This document shows positions 1-9,426 of a stretch of DNA of 64,000 bases, piece by piece (position 1 is the stretch's first letter; the number at the start of each line of letters is the position of its first letter). Below the pieces are notes generated by a model. The model worked only from the letters and a program-made list of their open reading frames with translations. It had not been told where the DNA came from and made no database searches. Source of the DNA: Corynebacterium kroppenstedtii (GTDB taxonomy: Bacteria; Actinomycetota; Actinomycetes; Mycobacteriales; Mycobacteriaceae); assembly GCF_016894245.1 (NCBI RefSeq), contig NZ_CP069792.1, positions 124,001-188,000 on the forward strand, written 5' to 3'. The position numbers and the translations under genes are program-made.

Positions 1-224
1 CCCAATCCCGGGCCGACTTCAAGAACGTGATCATCAGGTGACAAGTCAGCAGTGGAGACGATTCGACGGACTGTGTTGGGATCGACGACGAAGTTTTGTC
101 CGCGCTTTTTAGTTGGAACGACCCCCACAGTCCTCGCTAGTTCTCTTATTTCTTTAGGCCCTAAGAGCCGAGAGGATGAAGAAACGTGATCGGAGGTACG
201 CGGAGGAGTGGGGGGTTGATTCAC
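1..224 (-). CDS. rsmA: 16S rRNA dimethyladenosine transferase RsmA/KsgA, N-terminal part
   Basis: This gene runs off the left edge. It encodes the SAM-dependent enzyme that dimethylates two adjacent adenines near the 3' end of 16S rRNA. The minus-strand translation shows the family N terminus: [10 protein letters not shown], then [13 protein letters not shown], then the start of the SAM site, LEVGPGLG, at the window edge. The proposed start is a GTG at 224, ten bases after the rpfB stop. No good ribosome binding site precedes it, so the start is uncertain, but coupling to rpfB is likely. Position directly after rpfB is the known tatD-rpfB-ksgA order of actinobacteria. Confidence 0.88.
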   Translation of the reverse strand, partial: MNQPPTPPRTSDHVSSSSRLLGPKEIRELARTVGVVPTKKRGQNFVVDPNTVRRIVSTADLSPDDHVLEVGPGL

Positions 225-233
225 ACCGTTAGG

Positions 234-1403
234 TTAGCGGATTCCGAGCTTCGACGTGCATGCTGGCCACGCTCCCCAACCCTGGGCAGCTTGAACCTTA
301 TTAGCGACAGCGATCTGCTGCTCGCGGCTAGCGCCAGCGGCGGTAGGAGCGTATGCCCCGCCACCGAATGCTTGCCAGGTCTGGTCAGTGAACTGCAGCC
401 CACCGGAGAAGCCATTTCCTGTGCTGGTGTTCCACTTTCCACCGGATTCACACTGAGCGATGGAGTCCCACACCGATCCTCCAGCAACAGCAGGGGCCGA
501 TGCCGAGGAGGACTTGGGCGATGATGCCACGGCCGCCTTCGTGCCACGAGAAATCACCTTTTCAGTGGCCTCAGAGAGAATCTTAGAAGCTTTCTCCCAC
601 CGCTGAACTTCTTGACCGTTACGGGATTTGACGGTGTAGGTCACTTCGCGCTCGCCAGCCTTACCCGGCTTAACAACGGTCTCCGAACCCTTTGGACTGT
701 TGGGATCGTCAACATAGCGAACGGTCGGCTCTACAGCCTCTTTCACCGTCTGATCTTCAGTCTTGTTGCGCTCAATGGTGATCTTGTCGCCACTAACCAG
801 CTTCTTGCCAAGCTCCGGTGTGACTTTATCGTCGGCACCTAACTTGATCCCCCGGCGATCAAGGAAATCCTTCACCGTGACAGCGGGAACTTTCATGTCG
901 CCGAGCTGCCCACCGTCGTCAAGGGTGATGTCCTTAAGCGGCACGACTTCGAGTTTCATGCCACTTTCCGGGATTTTGGTGCTGCCCTGAGCAGACACGT
1001 AATCGTCCGGATTGATGGTTCCAACCTGGTTTAGGAAGTCCTTAACGGTGAGAGCGGTGGACTGGATGGTCTTTTGGACACCATCGACAGTCAGCGTGAC
1101 GGGGCGAGCGGTGCGAACCGTAATTTCTTGCTTATCCTTGACGGAGCTGTTCGCAGCAGGGGAAACAAAGTCACCGTCTTTGAGGTCGACATCGTGTGAG
1201 GCGAGAATGCTCTTCACGTCTCCGGACATCGCACTGACGTGGGAGGTTTCACCGTTAACGTTCAAGATGAGGTTTTTCTGAGCGTTAACAGCAACAGCGC
1301 CACCGACTACCAATGTGGCCAGCATGCCACCGGTAGCGACACGCACTGGCGTGGAGGAGGTGTGGTTAATGCGGTGGATGCGAGATTTCTTCTGAGTGCT
1401 CAC
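234..1403 (-). CDS. rpfB: Resuscitation-promoting factor, RpfB type
   Basis: A secreted or membrane-anchored muralytic enzyme of 389 residues that cleaves peptidoglycan glycan strands and stimulates regrowth. An N-terminal membrane segment lies near residues 21-42. Three DUF348-type repeats follow (about 45-85, 100-145 and 153-200), then a G5 domain (about 210-272), a Ser/Ala linker, and a C-terminal Rpf lysozyme-like domain from about 308. That domain carries the expected catalytic Glu in AQCESGG and a second Cys in WPACTSKLG for the disulfide. The start is a GTG preceded by GGAG about eight bases upstream. This DUF348x3-G5-Rpf layout is that of mycobacterial RpfB and corynebacterial Rpf2. 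It lies between tatD and rsmA. Confidence 0.95.
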   Translation of the reverse strand: MSTQKKSRIHRINHTSSTPVRVATGGMLATLVVGGAVAVNAQKNLILNVNGETSHVSAMSGDVKSILASHDVDLKDGDFVSPAANSSVKDKQEITVRTARPVTLTVDGVQKTIQSTALTVKDFLNQVGTINPDDYVSAQGSTKIPESGMKLEVVPLKDITLDDGGQLGDMKVPAVTVKDFLDRRGIKLGADDKVTPELGKKLVSGDKITIERNKTEDQTVKEAVEPTVRYVDDPNSPKGSETVVKPGKAGEREVTYTVKSRNGQEVQRWEKASKILSEATEKVISRGTKAAVASSPKSSSASAPAVAGGSVWDSIAQCESGGKWNTSTGNGFSGGLQFTDQTWQAFGGGAYAPTAAGASREQQIAVANKVQAAQGWGAWPACTSKLGIR

Positions 1404-1673
1404 GTCTTTCTCTCCGGCTCAGAATGGTGGAGCCTGCCCAAAGTCACGATCTGATAACAACTTCGACAGAGTAGCAACTAGATGGGGGTGAGGCAACGGC
1501 TCCGTAACCAAAAGTTGCTATCACTTGTGACACTTTCGTAACATTTGACAGCTTTCCCGCCCATGAGCTGGACATATGCTGAATACAACCTTAGACGCAC
1601 AACCCCTAAACTGTGATGGAGGACACAAAAAATAATGGCCGCTCACCCGGAATAAAACCCCCAGGGCACGACG
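1404..1673 (-). promoter_or_regulatory. rpfB upstream region with a possible folded leader
   Basis: This 270-base gap between tatD and rpfB has no convincing gene. Bases 1429-1434 (GGAGCC) can pair with 1498-1503 (GGCTCC), and 1436-1438 with 1492-1494, closing a domain of about 75 bases just upstream of the rpfB ribosome binding site. Further upstream are TGTGAC and GTAACA elements near 1526-1542 that faintly resemble half-sites for a CRP-type regulator. Leader folding and regulator binding are both inference. Confidence 0.3.
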
Positions 1674-2525
1674 CTAATCCTCCGAACTAGACCGCTGCAC
1701 CCCAAAAATCCTTGCCGCGGTCTGGCCGGTGTGGAGGGCAAACTCCGCGGGGCTCTCCCCTCTCACCTCGGCCAATCGACGGGCAGTGTAGCCGACATAT
1801 GCCGATTCATTTTTCGCACCACGAAATGGCTCAGGGGTCATATATGGCGCGTCGGTCTCTACCATGATCTGGCCTACAGGGGCGCGTCGGGCCGCCTCGC
1901 GAAGGTCGTCATTACGTTTGAATGTCGAGTTTCCTGCAAAGGACAAAATGTATCCTCGGGCCAGCGCTTCATCCGCGACATCCAGTGGCGAGGAGAAGCA
2001 ATGCAGCATCACCGTGAGGTCGTCACCATAGTCGGCGAGAACGGCTAGCAAATCCTCGTCGGCCTCACGATTATGAATCATGAGAGGTTTGTTGACCCGG
2101 CGCGCCACGTCCGCATGCCACTGCAGGGCCTCACGCTGAGTTTCCTTATCCGCACACTCGTCGAGCTTGCCCAACCAGTAATAATCCAGCCCCGTCTCCC
2201 CGACCGCGACACAGCGAGGATCCTCCGCCATCTGTTCAAGGCGAGCGCGCACACTGTCGGTCAGCTCACCCGCACGCGTCGGGTGAATGGCGCACGCTGC
2301 CACAACATCAGGATGGTAATGCGCGGCCTCAAGGGCTTTCTCAGCTTCGTCCAGCCCGTCGCCTACCGTGCACACCCATTCCACCCCACTGCCGGCAGCT
2401 CGGGTCATTAACTCCGAGATCCCCGCCGCATCATGGGCCCCGGTGGCCCATAAGTGGGTATGAGCGTCCACAAGATGTGGCAGGAACTCGGGCGGTTTCG
2501 GTTCAGGGCGGCGCTTCTTGCTCAT
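1674..2525 (-). CDS. tatD: TatD family metal-dependent hydrolase/DNase
   Basis: A 283-residue member of the TatD amidohydrolase family, cytoplasmic, with DNase activity known in several relatives. It shows the N-terminal metal ligands in VDAHTHL (about residues 18-24), a conserved Glu in VGETGLDYY (about 127-135), a His in MLHCFSS, and an Asp in VETDAPYMTP near the C terminus. Length is normal for the family. A TAGCCT hexamer lies six bases before the ATG, so the mRNA is probably leaderless. It precedes rpfB, as in other actinobacteria, but metG, usually adjacent, lies 4.9 kb away behind an insert. Confidence 0.93.
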   Translation of the reverse strand: MSKKRRPEPKPPEFLPHLVDAHTHLWATGAHDAAGISELMTRAAGSGVEWVCTVGDGLDEAEKALEAAHYHPDVVAACAIHPTRAGELTDSVRARLEQMAEDPRCVAVGETGLDYYWLGKLDECADKETQREALQWHADVARRVNKPLMIHNREADEDLLAVLADYGDDLTVMLHCFSSPLDVADEALARGYILSFAGNSTFKRNDDLREAARRAPVGQIMVETDAPYMTPEPFRGAKNESAYVGYTARRLAEVRGESPAEFALHTGQTAARIFGVQRSSSED

Positions 2526-2655
2526 ACCTTTAGGCTAACTAATCCAGTGGGCTGGACGTGAACAGTCGGGTCTCCGTCCCCTACTATGTTCACACATCAC
2601 ACACACTGTCCGAGCACACCCTGTTTGTGAACCATGTGTGAAACGCTGTGTCGAG

Positions 2656-2707
2656 CCACATTGCTGAACCACATTGCTAAACCATATTGCTGAACCGCAT
2701 TGTTAAG
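2656..2707 (+). repeat. Four tandem copies of a 13-bp repeat before pepC
   Basis: Four head-to-tail 13-base units run without gaps: CCACATTGCTGAA, CCACATTGCTAAA, CCATATTGCTGAA and CCGCATTGTTAAG. The last unit merges into the AAGGAG ribosome binding site at 2705-2710 of the downstream peptidase gene. The array therefore forms the 5' leader of that gene. A copy-number change would alter the spacing between promoter and start. Function is unknown. Confidence 0.85.
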
Positions 2708-2716
2708 GAGACAAGC

Positions 2717-4147
2717 ATGACTAAATCTTCGTCTACCTCACCATTGACAGCACTGTCAGATACGCGCCTATCTGAGCTTCGTGCCGATATTGCCGGCGAC
2801 CCCACCCATCGCGTCGCGATGAACGCAGTGACGACTACTGATGTCGATCATGTTGCTCTGAACCGTGACGCAGTCGTCGCATTAGACGAATCGTCAGAAA
2901 TAAAGCTCGATTCCTTAAAAGTGACAGACCAGAAGCAGTCTGGCCGGTGCTGGATGTTTGCGGCGTTAAATGTATTCCGCCACGAGATCGCACGCTCCCT
3001 TAATCTCGAGGATTTTGAATTCTCTGAGTCTTATCTTCAATTCTTCGATAAGTTCGAAAAAGCGAATTACTTCTTGCGCTCCGTCGCGGGGCTGTATGAC
3101 GGATCATTATTATCAGCAGATAGTCCATCTCGTACCGGCTCACCACGAGAATTACGCGATCGCGCAATTGATACATTGTTTTCTTTCACCGTAAGTGACG
3201 GTGGCCAGTGGAATTACGTCGTTAATTTGGTGAAAAAATACGGTGCCGTTCCCAAATATGTCATGCCTGAAACCCAGTCGAGTTCCTCGACATCTCACAT
3301 GGATCGAGCATTAAACACCATTGTGCGTAAAGCCGCTCTTCAACTAAGAGACGCGCTAGATAAGGATCGAGAAACCCACACTGAGGGCTTTGACCCTAAT
3401 GGCATCATTGCCTCCGCACTTCGTGACGTCCATCGTGTCCTATCCATTCACCTCGGTGTTCCTCCCACCGAATTCGTCTGGCAGTATCGCGACAAAGACA
3501 ACACCTTCCATCGCGGCGGCACCTACACACCACAGCAGTTCGCGAAGGAATTTTTGCCCGATGACCTCGACAACTACGTAAATATTGCGCATGATCCTCG
3601 GGTGGACGTACCCGTCGGTCATCGGTATACAACCCAGTTCCAAAATGACATGTGGGGCACTGAGGACTTCACTTATCTCAACGTGGATCTCGACACTATG
3701 AAGTCGCTGGCCATTCAGCGCCTTCGCAACGATAAGCCGGTGTTTTTCTCCTGTGATGTCAACCGGCAGTTCCGGGCGGACCTCGGCGTATGGGACGCAG
3801 ATCTGATTCAGCTGGACCAGCTCTACGGCATCACCACCGAAACGACGAAGGCTGATCGCATGCTGACTGCCGAATCCCGTTTGACGCACGCAATGGTCTT
3901 CACCGGAGTTGATTTCGACAGTGATTCCGATACCCCCCGTCGGTGGCGCGTTGAGAACTCATGGGGAACTCACCACCACAAGGAGCATAAGGAAATCGCT
4001 GGTAAAGGCTACGGGACAATGGCTGATTCCTGGTTCAATGACAGCGTATTCCATATCGTGGTTCATAGGGACGAGCTGCCTGACCAGCTTCGCGCCCAGC
4101 TCGACGACGAACCCACTGTCCTTCCCCTGTGGGATTCAATGGTCTAA
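2717..4147 (+). CDS. pepC: Aminopeptidase C (bleomycin hydrolase family C1), copy 1
   Basis: A cytoplasmic papain-fold cysteine aminopeptidase of 476 residues that trims N-terminal residues from peptides. The catalytic Cys is near residue 78 in QKQSGRCWMFAALN, the His near 391 in LTHAMVFTG, and the Asn near 414 in RVENSWG. Length suits a PepC/bleomycin hydrolase subunit. The ATG at 2717 follows AAGGAG by six bases; an in-frame start 30 bases upstream would lie inside the tandem repeats and is rejected. A second, diverged copy follows 72 bases later. The pair sits within an otherwise minus-strand housekeeping cluster. Confidence 0.93.
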   Translation: MTKSSSTSPLTALSDTRLSELRADIAGDPTHRVAMNAVTTTDVDHVALNRDAVVALDESSEIKLDSLKVTDQKQSGRCWMFAALNVFRHEIARSLNLEDFEFSESYLQFFDKFEKANYFLRSVAGLYDGSLLSADSPSRTGSPRELRDRAIDTLFSFTVSDGGQWNYVVNLVKKYGAVPKYVMPETQSSSSTSHMDRALNTIVRKAALQLRDALDKDRETHTEGFDPNGIIASALRDVHRVLSIHLGVPPTEFVWQYRDKDNTFHRGGTYTPQQFAKEFLPDDLDNYVNIAHDPRVDVPVGHRYTTQFQNDMWGTEDFTYLNVDLDTMKSLAIQRLRNDKPVFFSCDVNRQFRADLGVWDADLIQLDQLYGITTETTKADRMLTAESRLTHAMVFTGVDFDSDSDTPRRWRVENSWGTHHHKEHKEIAGKGYGTMADSWFNDSVFHIVVHRDELPDQLRAQLDDEPTVLPLWDSMV

Positions 4148-4219
4148 ACCCCTGCCGTCTAATCCACTGCACACCACGCAGGACTCCCGCACCAACCATC
4201 AACCATGACAAGGACACCT

Positions 4220-5704
4220 ATGACTTCCTCTCACAACCACACCTCCGATACCGAAAACTCAGGCCACAGCACGCCGGCACCACAATATTCCTCGCGCAAT
4301 ACCGGCGTTCTGGCTCCTCAAGCTGTCGCGAGTCTTTCTGAGGCAGTGAACTCCGACCTATCAGCCCGGATCGCCATTAACGCGGTGACCACGACCGACG
4401 TCGATAAAGTCGCTCTCAACCGCCAGCGGGTAATATCCCTCGACCATTCCGTTTCGCATAAAACGGACACGTGGGCCGTCGCTAATCAAAAGAAATCTGG
4501 CAGGTGCTGGATTTTCTCAGGACTTAATTCCATGCGTGGCAATGTTATGTCAGAAACTGGAATTAAAGACTTCGAGCTCTCCCAAAACTATGTTTCTTTC
4601 TATGACAAGCTAGAGAAGGCCAATTATTTTCTCACCGCGATGCGCGAATTAGCCGATCGCCCTATCGAGGATCGGACTATCCAGCATCTTTTACAGGCCC
4701 CCATTGACGACGGTGGCCAATGGAATATGTTTGTCGCGTTAATCAACAAATATGGCGTCGTACCACAGTACGCTATGCCGGAAACGCAATCGAGCTCTAA
4801 TACGCGGCATATGAACCGCGACTTAGCGTCAGTTCTGCGTGCAGGGGCGACGCACATCCGCAATGCTGTCACAGTGGACAAAGAGAACAATGCCGATAGT
4901 GACGCGGTCAAGGCCGTTCATGACGACACCATGACCAGTGTTTATCGCATTCTCACCATCCACCTCGGTGTGCCACCGGAGAAATTTGTGTGGCAATACC
5001 GCACAAAGGATAACGATTTTGTGCGGAAAGGCACGATAACGCCACAGGAGTTCGCCGCAACCTACCTTCCCCGCGATCTCGACGACTATGTCTGCGTCGT
5101 GAACGATCCGCGCTCGACCAGCCCCTACGGTGACACATTTACCGTCGAATACCTCGGCAATGTCGTCGGCGCAAAGCCGGTCACTTACCTGAATGCGCCC
5201 ATCGAGGTGCTGAAGAAAGCCGCCTTGGGTGCGCTAGTTGATGGCAACCCTGTATGGTTCGGGTGCGACACACTGGCACAATCAAACGCTGACCAGGGGT
5301 ATTGGTCGCTCGACCTTTACAACTATGACACTCTCTACGGTGTGGACCTCTCCATGTCCAAGGAAGACCGGCTGCTGTCCGGCGATTCCATGATGACTCA
5401 CGCCATGGTGTTTACCGGGGTTGACCTCGTCGACGATGCCGACGACTTCGATCCGACCACTGTCACCTCATCCGATGCCTTGCCAGAGACCGTTCGGCCC
5501 CGCAAGTGGCGCGTCGAAAATTCGTGGGGTCCGGATAAGGCCGATAAGGGCTTCTGGACGATGGACGATTCCTGGTTCTCCGAGAACGTGTACGAAATCG
5601 CGGTGCCGAAAGCGCGTCTGCCCAAGGAATACCAGGATGCATTGAGCAAGGAACCCCATGTCCTCCCTGCGTGGGATCCTATGGGCGCACTAGCTCGCGG
5701 ATAA
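4220..5704 (+). CDS. pepC: Aminopeptidase C (bleomycin hydrolase family C1), copy 2
   Basis: A 494-residue paralogue of the preceding peptidase. Catalytic residues are intact: Cys near 96 in SGRCWIFSGLN, His in MMTHAMVFTG and Asn in RVENSWG. It differs from copy 1 by a Ser/Asn-rich N-terminal extension of about 20 residues and an acidic insert after the catalytic His. The two copies share long identical blocks (such as NAVTTTDVD and AMVFTGVD) but are clearly diverged, so the duplication is old. ATG 4220, preceded by AAGG, is preferred to an in-frame ATG at 4205 with no binding site. Different peptide preference of the copies is inference. Confidence 0.92.
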   Translation: MTSSHNHTSDTENSGHSTPAPQYSSRNTGVLAPQAVASLSEAVNSDLSARIAINAVTTTDVDKVALNRQRVISLDHSVSHKTDTWAVANQKKSGRCWIFSGLNSMRGNVMSETGIKDFELSQNYVSFYDKLEKANYFLTAMRELADRPIEDRTIQHLLQAPIDDGGQWNMFVALINKYGVVPQYAMPETQSSSNTRHMNRDLASVLRAGATHIRNAVTVDKENNADSDAVKAVHDDTMTSVYRILTIHLGVPPEKFVWQYRTKDNDFVRKGTITPQEFAATYLPRDLDDYVCVVNDPRSTSPYGDTFTVEYLGNVVGAKPVTYLNAPIEVLKKAALGALVDGNPVWFGCDTLAQSNADQGYWSLDLYNYDTLYGVDLSMSKEDRLLSGDSMMTHAMVFTGVDLVDDADDFDPTTVTSSDALPETVRPRKWRVENSWGPDKADKGFWTMDDSWFSENVYEIAVPKARLPKEYQDALSKEPHVLPAWDPMGALARG

Positions 5705-5727
5705 TTGCCAAGGCTATTCTGAGTGTC

Positions 5728-6327
5728 ATGCCTACGTGGAATGACATTCTTGCTGCCAACCCTGACCACTCCCATCGCTATGCGAAGCGGTGGGATGTTT
5801 TCGTTGCTCAAGGGAGGGATATCGACGGTGAGGCACGCCTCATTGACGCGTTGGCCCAGCGCGGCTCACGGATGCTCGACGCCGGCGCGGGCACTGGAAG
5901 AGTAGGAGCATACCTGCTCAAGAAAGGGCACTCCGTCACGGGCGTGGATGTCGACCCCTACTTGGTGTCGGTGGCACAGAACCGCCTGCCCGACGGCGAG
6001 TGGCATGTTGCAGATTTAGGCGACGACTCACCCGACCCCCAGGATTTTCCCGAGGGGCCATTCGACATTATTTATTCTGCCGGGAACGTGTTCCCATTCA
6101 TCGCCCCTGACCACCGTGCAACAGCAGTCGCAAACCTATCGAGCCGACTTACCAACAACGGCCGCATGATCCTTGGCTTCGCCCTCGACCGGGGATACAC
6201 TGCCCCACAATTCCTTGCCGACGCCCAGTCCGCCGGCCTAGCACCACAACATATGTTTTCATCGTGGAATGCTGATCCCTTCGACGAGAACAGCACCTTC
6301 CTTGTTGCCGTGCTGACGCGGGGGTGA
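5728..6327 (+). CDS. SAM-dependent methyltransferase, class I
   Basis: A 199-residue soluble methyltransferase of unknown substrate. The glycine-rich SAM motif LDAGAGTGRVG lies around residues 50-60, followed by an acidic strand end in VTGVDVDP and a motif resembling DIIYSAGNVFPF. No extra substrate domain is visible. The ATG at 5728 is 24 bases after the upstream peptidase stop. TATTCT at 5715-5720 lies seven bases before the ATG, suggesting its own leaderless promoter. It converges on the quinone oxidoreductase gene. Confidence 0.82.
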   Translation: MPTWNDILAANPDHSHRYAKRWDVFVAQGRDIDGEARLIDALAQRGSRMLDAGAGTGRVGAYLLKKGHSVTGVDVDPYLVSVAQNRLPDGEWHVADLGDDSPDPQDFPEGPFDIIYSAGNVFPFIAPDHRATAVANLSSRLTNNGRMILGFALDRGYTAPQFLADAQSAGLAPQHMFSSWNADPFDENSTFLVAVLTRG

Positions 6328-6351
6328 CTCGGCCTGATCGACGACGCTGAT

Positions 6352-7374
6352 CTAAGGAATAAGCACCAACGATCCCGTTGTCTTCCGCGCCTGCAGCTGC
6401 TCATGAGCCTTGCGTGCCTCAGAGAGCGGGAACGTCCCTCCAATTCGGAACGTCACTGACCCATTGGCCACCATTCCAACAACCGCTTGAACTCGCGATT
6501 GCAGTTCACCCGGGCGCGAGGTCCAATCCTTAATGCTCGGCCGGGTCAGGAAAACCGAACCCGCCTCATTCAACAGTTGAGGGTCGATCGGCGGTACTGG
6601 CCCCGAGGCCGCACCAAACAAAACCATCGTGCCCGTCGGCCGTAGCGAATGAATTGATGTATCAAATGTCGTCTTCCCTACGCCGTCATACACGACATCC
6701 GCACCGCGTCCATCCGTCAACTCACGGATTTTCTCCGGCGAGTAGTCGTCATAATTAATGGTGTAGTCGGCGCCATTATCCCGGGAGAGCTGCGCTTTTT
6801 CCTCGGTAGAGGTGATGCTGATGACAGTGGCTCCCCGCGCTTTAGCCATCTGGGTGAGCAGCAAACCGACGCCCCCGGAACCCGCTGTAATGACGCATGT
6901 GTCGCCCTCACCCAGCGAATAGCATCCGTCAGACAGGTAATGAGCAGTAATCCCCTGTGTCATTAACGACGCGGCCGTCGGATCATTGATAGTGTCCTCA
7001 ATAGCCACTGCTGCCGACGCGGGAACCGCCGCGTACTCCGCATACGAGCAGTTCGTGTTGTAGAAAGCAACGCGATCTCCCACGGATAATTCACCCGAGG
7101 AGGAAGCGTCGCCGTTATCCTCCCCCTTTGCGACGATGCGCCCAACACCCTCGACACCTGGTGTGTAGGGCAAGTCTGCGGGATAAATTCCCTCCCGAAA
7201 ATAGGTGTCAATGTAGTTGACACCGGCTGCATCAATCTTCACCAGAACCTCGCCGGGGGCGGGCTGAGGAACGGGGACGTCGTCTTTATATTCCAATGCG
7301 TCCGCGCCTCCCGTGTGAGACACCCGAATCGCGTGCATGGTGTTAGGGATAGTTACTGTCTGAGAAGAGCTCAT
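6352..7374 (-). CDS. qor: NADPH:quinone oxidoreductase, zeta-crystallin type MDR
   Basis: A 340-residue zinc-independent medium-chain dehydrogenase/reductase predicted to reduce quinones with NADPH. It has a GroES-like N-terminal half (VNYIDTYFREG, YTPGVEGVG) and a Rossmann half with AGSGGVGLLLTQ near residues 162-173 and VYDGVGKTTFD. Zinc-binding Cys patterns are absent, as expected for the Qor branch. The start at 7374 is chosen because TATGGT lies seven bases upstream, while an in-frame start 12 bases earlier would overlap that hexamer. It separates metG from the pepC/tatD region. Confidence 0.9.
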   Translation of the reverse strand: MSSSQTVTIPNTMHAIRVSHTGGADALEYKDDVPVPQPAPGEVLVKIDAAGVNYIDTYFREGIYPADLPYTPGVEGVGRIVAKGEDNGDASSSGELSVGDRVAFYNTNCSYAEYAAVPASAAVAIEDTINDPTAASLMTQGITAHYLSDGCYSLGEGDTCVITAGSGGVGLLLTQMAKARGATVISITSTEEKAQLSRDNGADYTINYDDYSPEKIRELTDGRGADVVYDGVGKTTFDTSIHSLRPTGTMVLFGAASGPVPPIDPQLLNEAGSVFLTRPSIKDWTSRPGELQSRVQAVVGMVANGSVTFRIGGTFPLSEARKAHEQLQARKTTGSLVLIP

Positions 7375-7446
7375 GAACCCCACCATAGGTGATGACGGCG
7401 CGTCCAGCAGGGAGAGAATCCCCGGCTACAGGAAGGGAATCCCGGC

Positions 7447-9285
7447 TTAATGGACGACAGGCGCCCACTCTGGGCCGGTTTCCGCCAACTCGGGGTCCAG
7501 TTTCGCGAAGATCGGCTTTGGCTTCCTCAGCGTCGTGCCGGCTTCGATGGGGATGCGCTTCCATGCTGCCTGCTGGTGGGAATACTCACCGGTGATCACA
7601 TGGTAGGTTCGCCCTTCCTCAGGAAGGCCAACTCCCATGAGCTCAACCGGGGTGTCATCCGTCACTTCGTCGATTCGTGGCATGGCTGCCCATTCGCCGG
7701 TGCGGCCCAGGGTTTCATGAACCTTCTGGGCAGCATGTGGCAAGTAGGGCGTGAGCAGCACATTGCAATCGGACACGACCTGCAGCGCAGTGTGCAGCAC
7801 GACGGCCAGGCGGTCCCGCTGGTCCTCATCCTTAGCTAATTTCCACGGCTCCTGGGCAGCAATGTAGGCATTAGCCTCACCGACCAGATGCATAGCCGCG
7901 TTGATCCCGGCGCGGAAACGAGAATGCTCTATATTCTCCGCAACGATGTCGAAGGTTTTCTCCGTGAGGTCGAGAAGGGCCTTATCGTCATCAGTGCGGT
8001 CAAGCCCGGAAATATCGGGAACTTCACCGAAATTCTTCGCCGCCATAGACACCGTGCGGTTGATCAAGTTACCCCACGAATTGGCTAACTCGTTATTGTT
8101 ACGGCGGACGAATTCATCCCAAGTGAAGTCCGTATCGTTGTTTTCTGGACCGGCGACGGCAATGAAGTATCGCAACGGGTCGGGGCCAAATTCGCGGAGG
8201 AAATCTTGCACGTAGATAACCACGCCTTTGGACGACGAGAACTTCGATCCCGACATGGTGAGGTATTCGGACGAGACGACTTCTGTCGGCAATTGGAGGT
8301 CACCCAACTTGCCTTCGGTGCCCCCGCGTAATCCCAGGCCACGGTATCCCAGCATTTCAGCAGGCCAAATTTGGGAGTGGAAGGTGATATTGTCCTTGCC
8401 CATGAAGTAGTAGGACTTAGCCTCAGGGTTGGTCCACCATTTTTTCCACGCGTCGGGCTCACCGATACGATGGGCCCACTCGATGGAGGCAGACAAATAC
8501 CCGACGACGGCGTCGAACCACACATAGAGTTTCTTGAATTTATTATCAGCCCATCCTTCGAGGGGAACGGGCACTCCCCAGTCAATGTCGCGGGTCATAG
8601 CGCGGGGTTTGATGTCCTTCAAAATGTTCAAAGAGAACTTGAGGACGTTTGGCCGCCAATCCTTGCGGGATTCGAGCCACTCCCCTAACGAATCCGCGAG
8701 TGCGGGCAAGTCAAGCAAAAAGTGCTCGGTTTCAACGAACCGTGGTTTTTCACCGTTGATCTTCGACACCGGATCGATCAGGTCGGCAGGATCCAACTGG
8801 TTGCCACAATTATCGCATTGGTCGCCACGAGCTCCGGAGGCACCGCAAATTGGGCAGGTGCCTTCGATGTAGCGGTCGGGAAGAGTGCGCCCTGTCGACG
8901 GGCTAATAGCACCCAGAGTCGTTTGCTTCACCATGTAGCCGTTGGAGTACAGCGTCATGAAGAGCTCTTGAACAATGGCGTAGTGATTGCGCGTCGTTGT
9001 TCTGGTAAAGAGGTCATAAGAAAGACCTAGTCCGGCCAGGTCTTCAACAATTTGCTTGTTATAGGTATCGGCAAGCTGCTGCACGCTGACGCCTTCTTTT
9101 TCCGCCTGAACCAACAGCGGAGTTCCGTGTTCGTCAGTGCCGGAGACCATGAGTACGTCACGCCCGCGCATTCGCTGGTAACGGGCGAAAACGTCGGAGG
9201 GAACACCGAAACCGGCGACGTGTCCGATGTGGCGGGGCCCATTAGCATAGGGCCAGGCGACAGACGTAAGTATGGGTGCAGACAT
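7447..9285 (-). CDS. metG: Methionyl-tRNA synthetase
   Basis: A class I aminoacyl-tRNA synthetase of 612 residues that charges tRNA-Met. The HIGH-type motif is in [12 protein letters not shown] near residues 17-28. The zinc knuckle has the pattern CPICG...CDNCG (about 145-165), and the KMSKS-type motif is KFSSSKG near 350. It lacks the C-terminal tRNA-binding dimerisation domain of longer MetRS forms. The ATG at 9285 has TAGCCT seven bases upstream, which fits a leaderless mRNA; an in-frame start 39 bases earlier is less likely. A divergent pabB gene starts 142 bases away. Confidence 0.96.
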   Translation of the reverse strand: MSAPILTSVAWPYANGPRHIGHVAGFGVPSDVFARYQRMRGRDVLMVSGTDEHGTPLLVQAEKEGVSVQQLADTYNKQIVEDLAGLGLSYDLFTRTTTRNHYAIVQELFMTLYSNGYMVKQTTLGAISPSTGRTLPDRYIEGTCPICGASGARGDQCDNCGNQLDPADLIDPVSKINGEKPRFVETEHFLLDLPALADSLGEWLESRKDWRPNVLKFSLNILKDIKPRAMTRDIDWGVPVPLEGWADNKFKKLYVWFDAVVGYLSASIEWAHRIGEPDAWKKWWTNPEAKSYYFMGKDNITFHSQIWPAEMLGYRGLGLRGGTEGKLGDLQLPTEVVSSEYLTMSGSKFSSSKGVVIYVQDFLREFGPDPLRYFIAVAGPENNDTDFTWDEFVRRNNNELANSWGNLINRTVSMAAKNFGEVPDISGLDRTDDDKALLDLTEKTFDIVAENIEHSRFRAGINAAMHLVGEANAYIAAQEPWKLAKDEDQRDRLAVVLHTALQVVSDCNVLLTPYLPHAAQKVHETLGRTGEWAAMPRIDEVTDDTPVELMGVGLPEEGRTYHVITGEYSHQQAAWKRIPIEAGTTLRKPKPIFAKLDPELAETGPEWAPVVH

Positions 9286-9426
9286 ACCGTCTAGGCTACA
9301 ACGCGCTGCAAATTTTACCGACATGAAGGGCAGTCTTAGTGCCCGTCCTTAGTGCTCGTCGTGATCCGTCGACATCCCCACCGGCAGTTCCGTCTGACGC
9401 AGGCGCCGGCAGCTACAGTGATTTTT

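Noticed and set aside
229..237. TTAGGTTAG resembling half a DtxR box
   Set aside because: It overlaps the rpfB stop between co-directional genes, and the second half does not match.
7405..7446. A doubled GGGA-x-GAATCCC-GGCT segment after metG
   Set aside because: Only two imperfect copies exist; it may form weak hairpins but is not strong enough for a terminator call.
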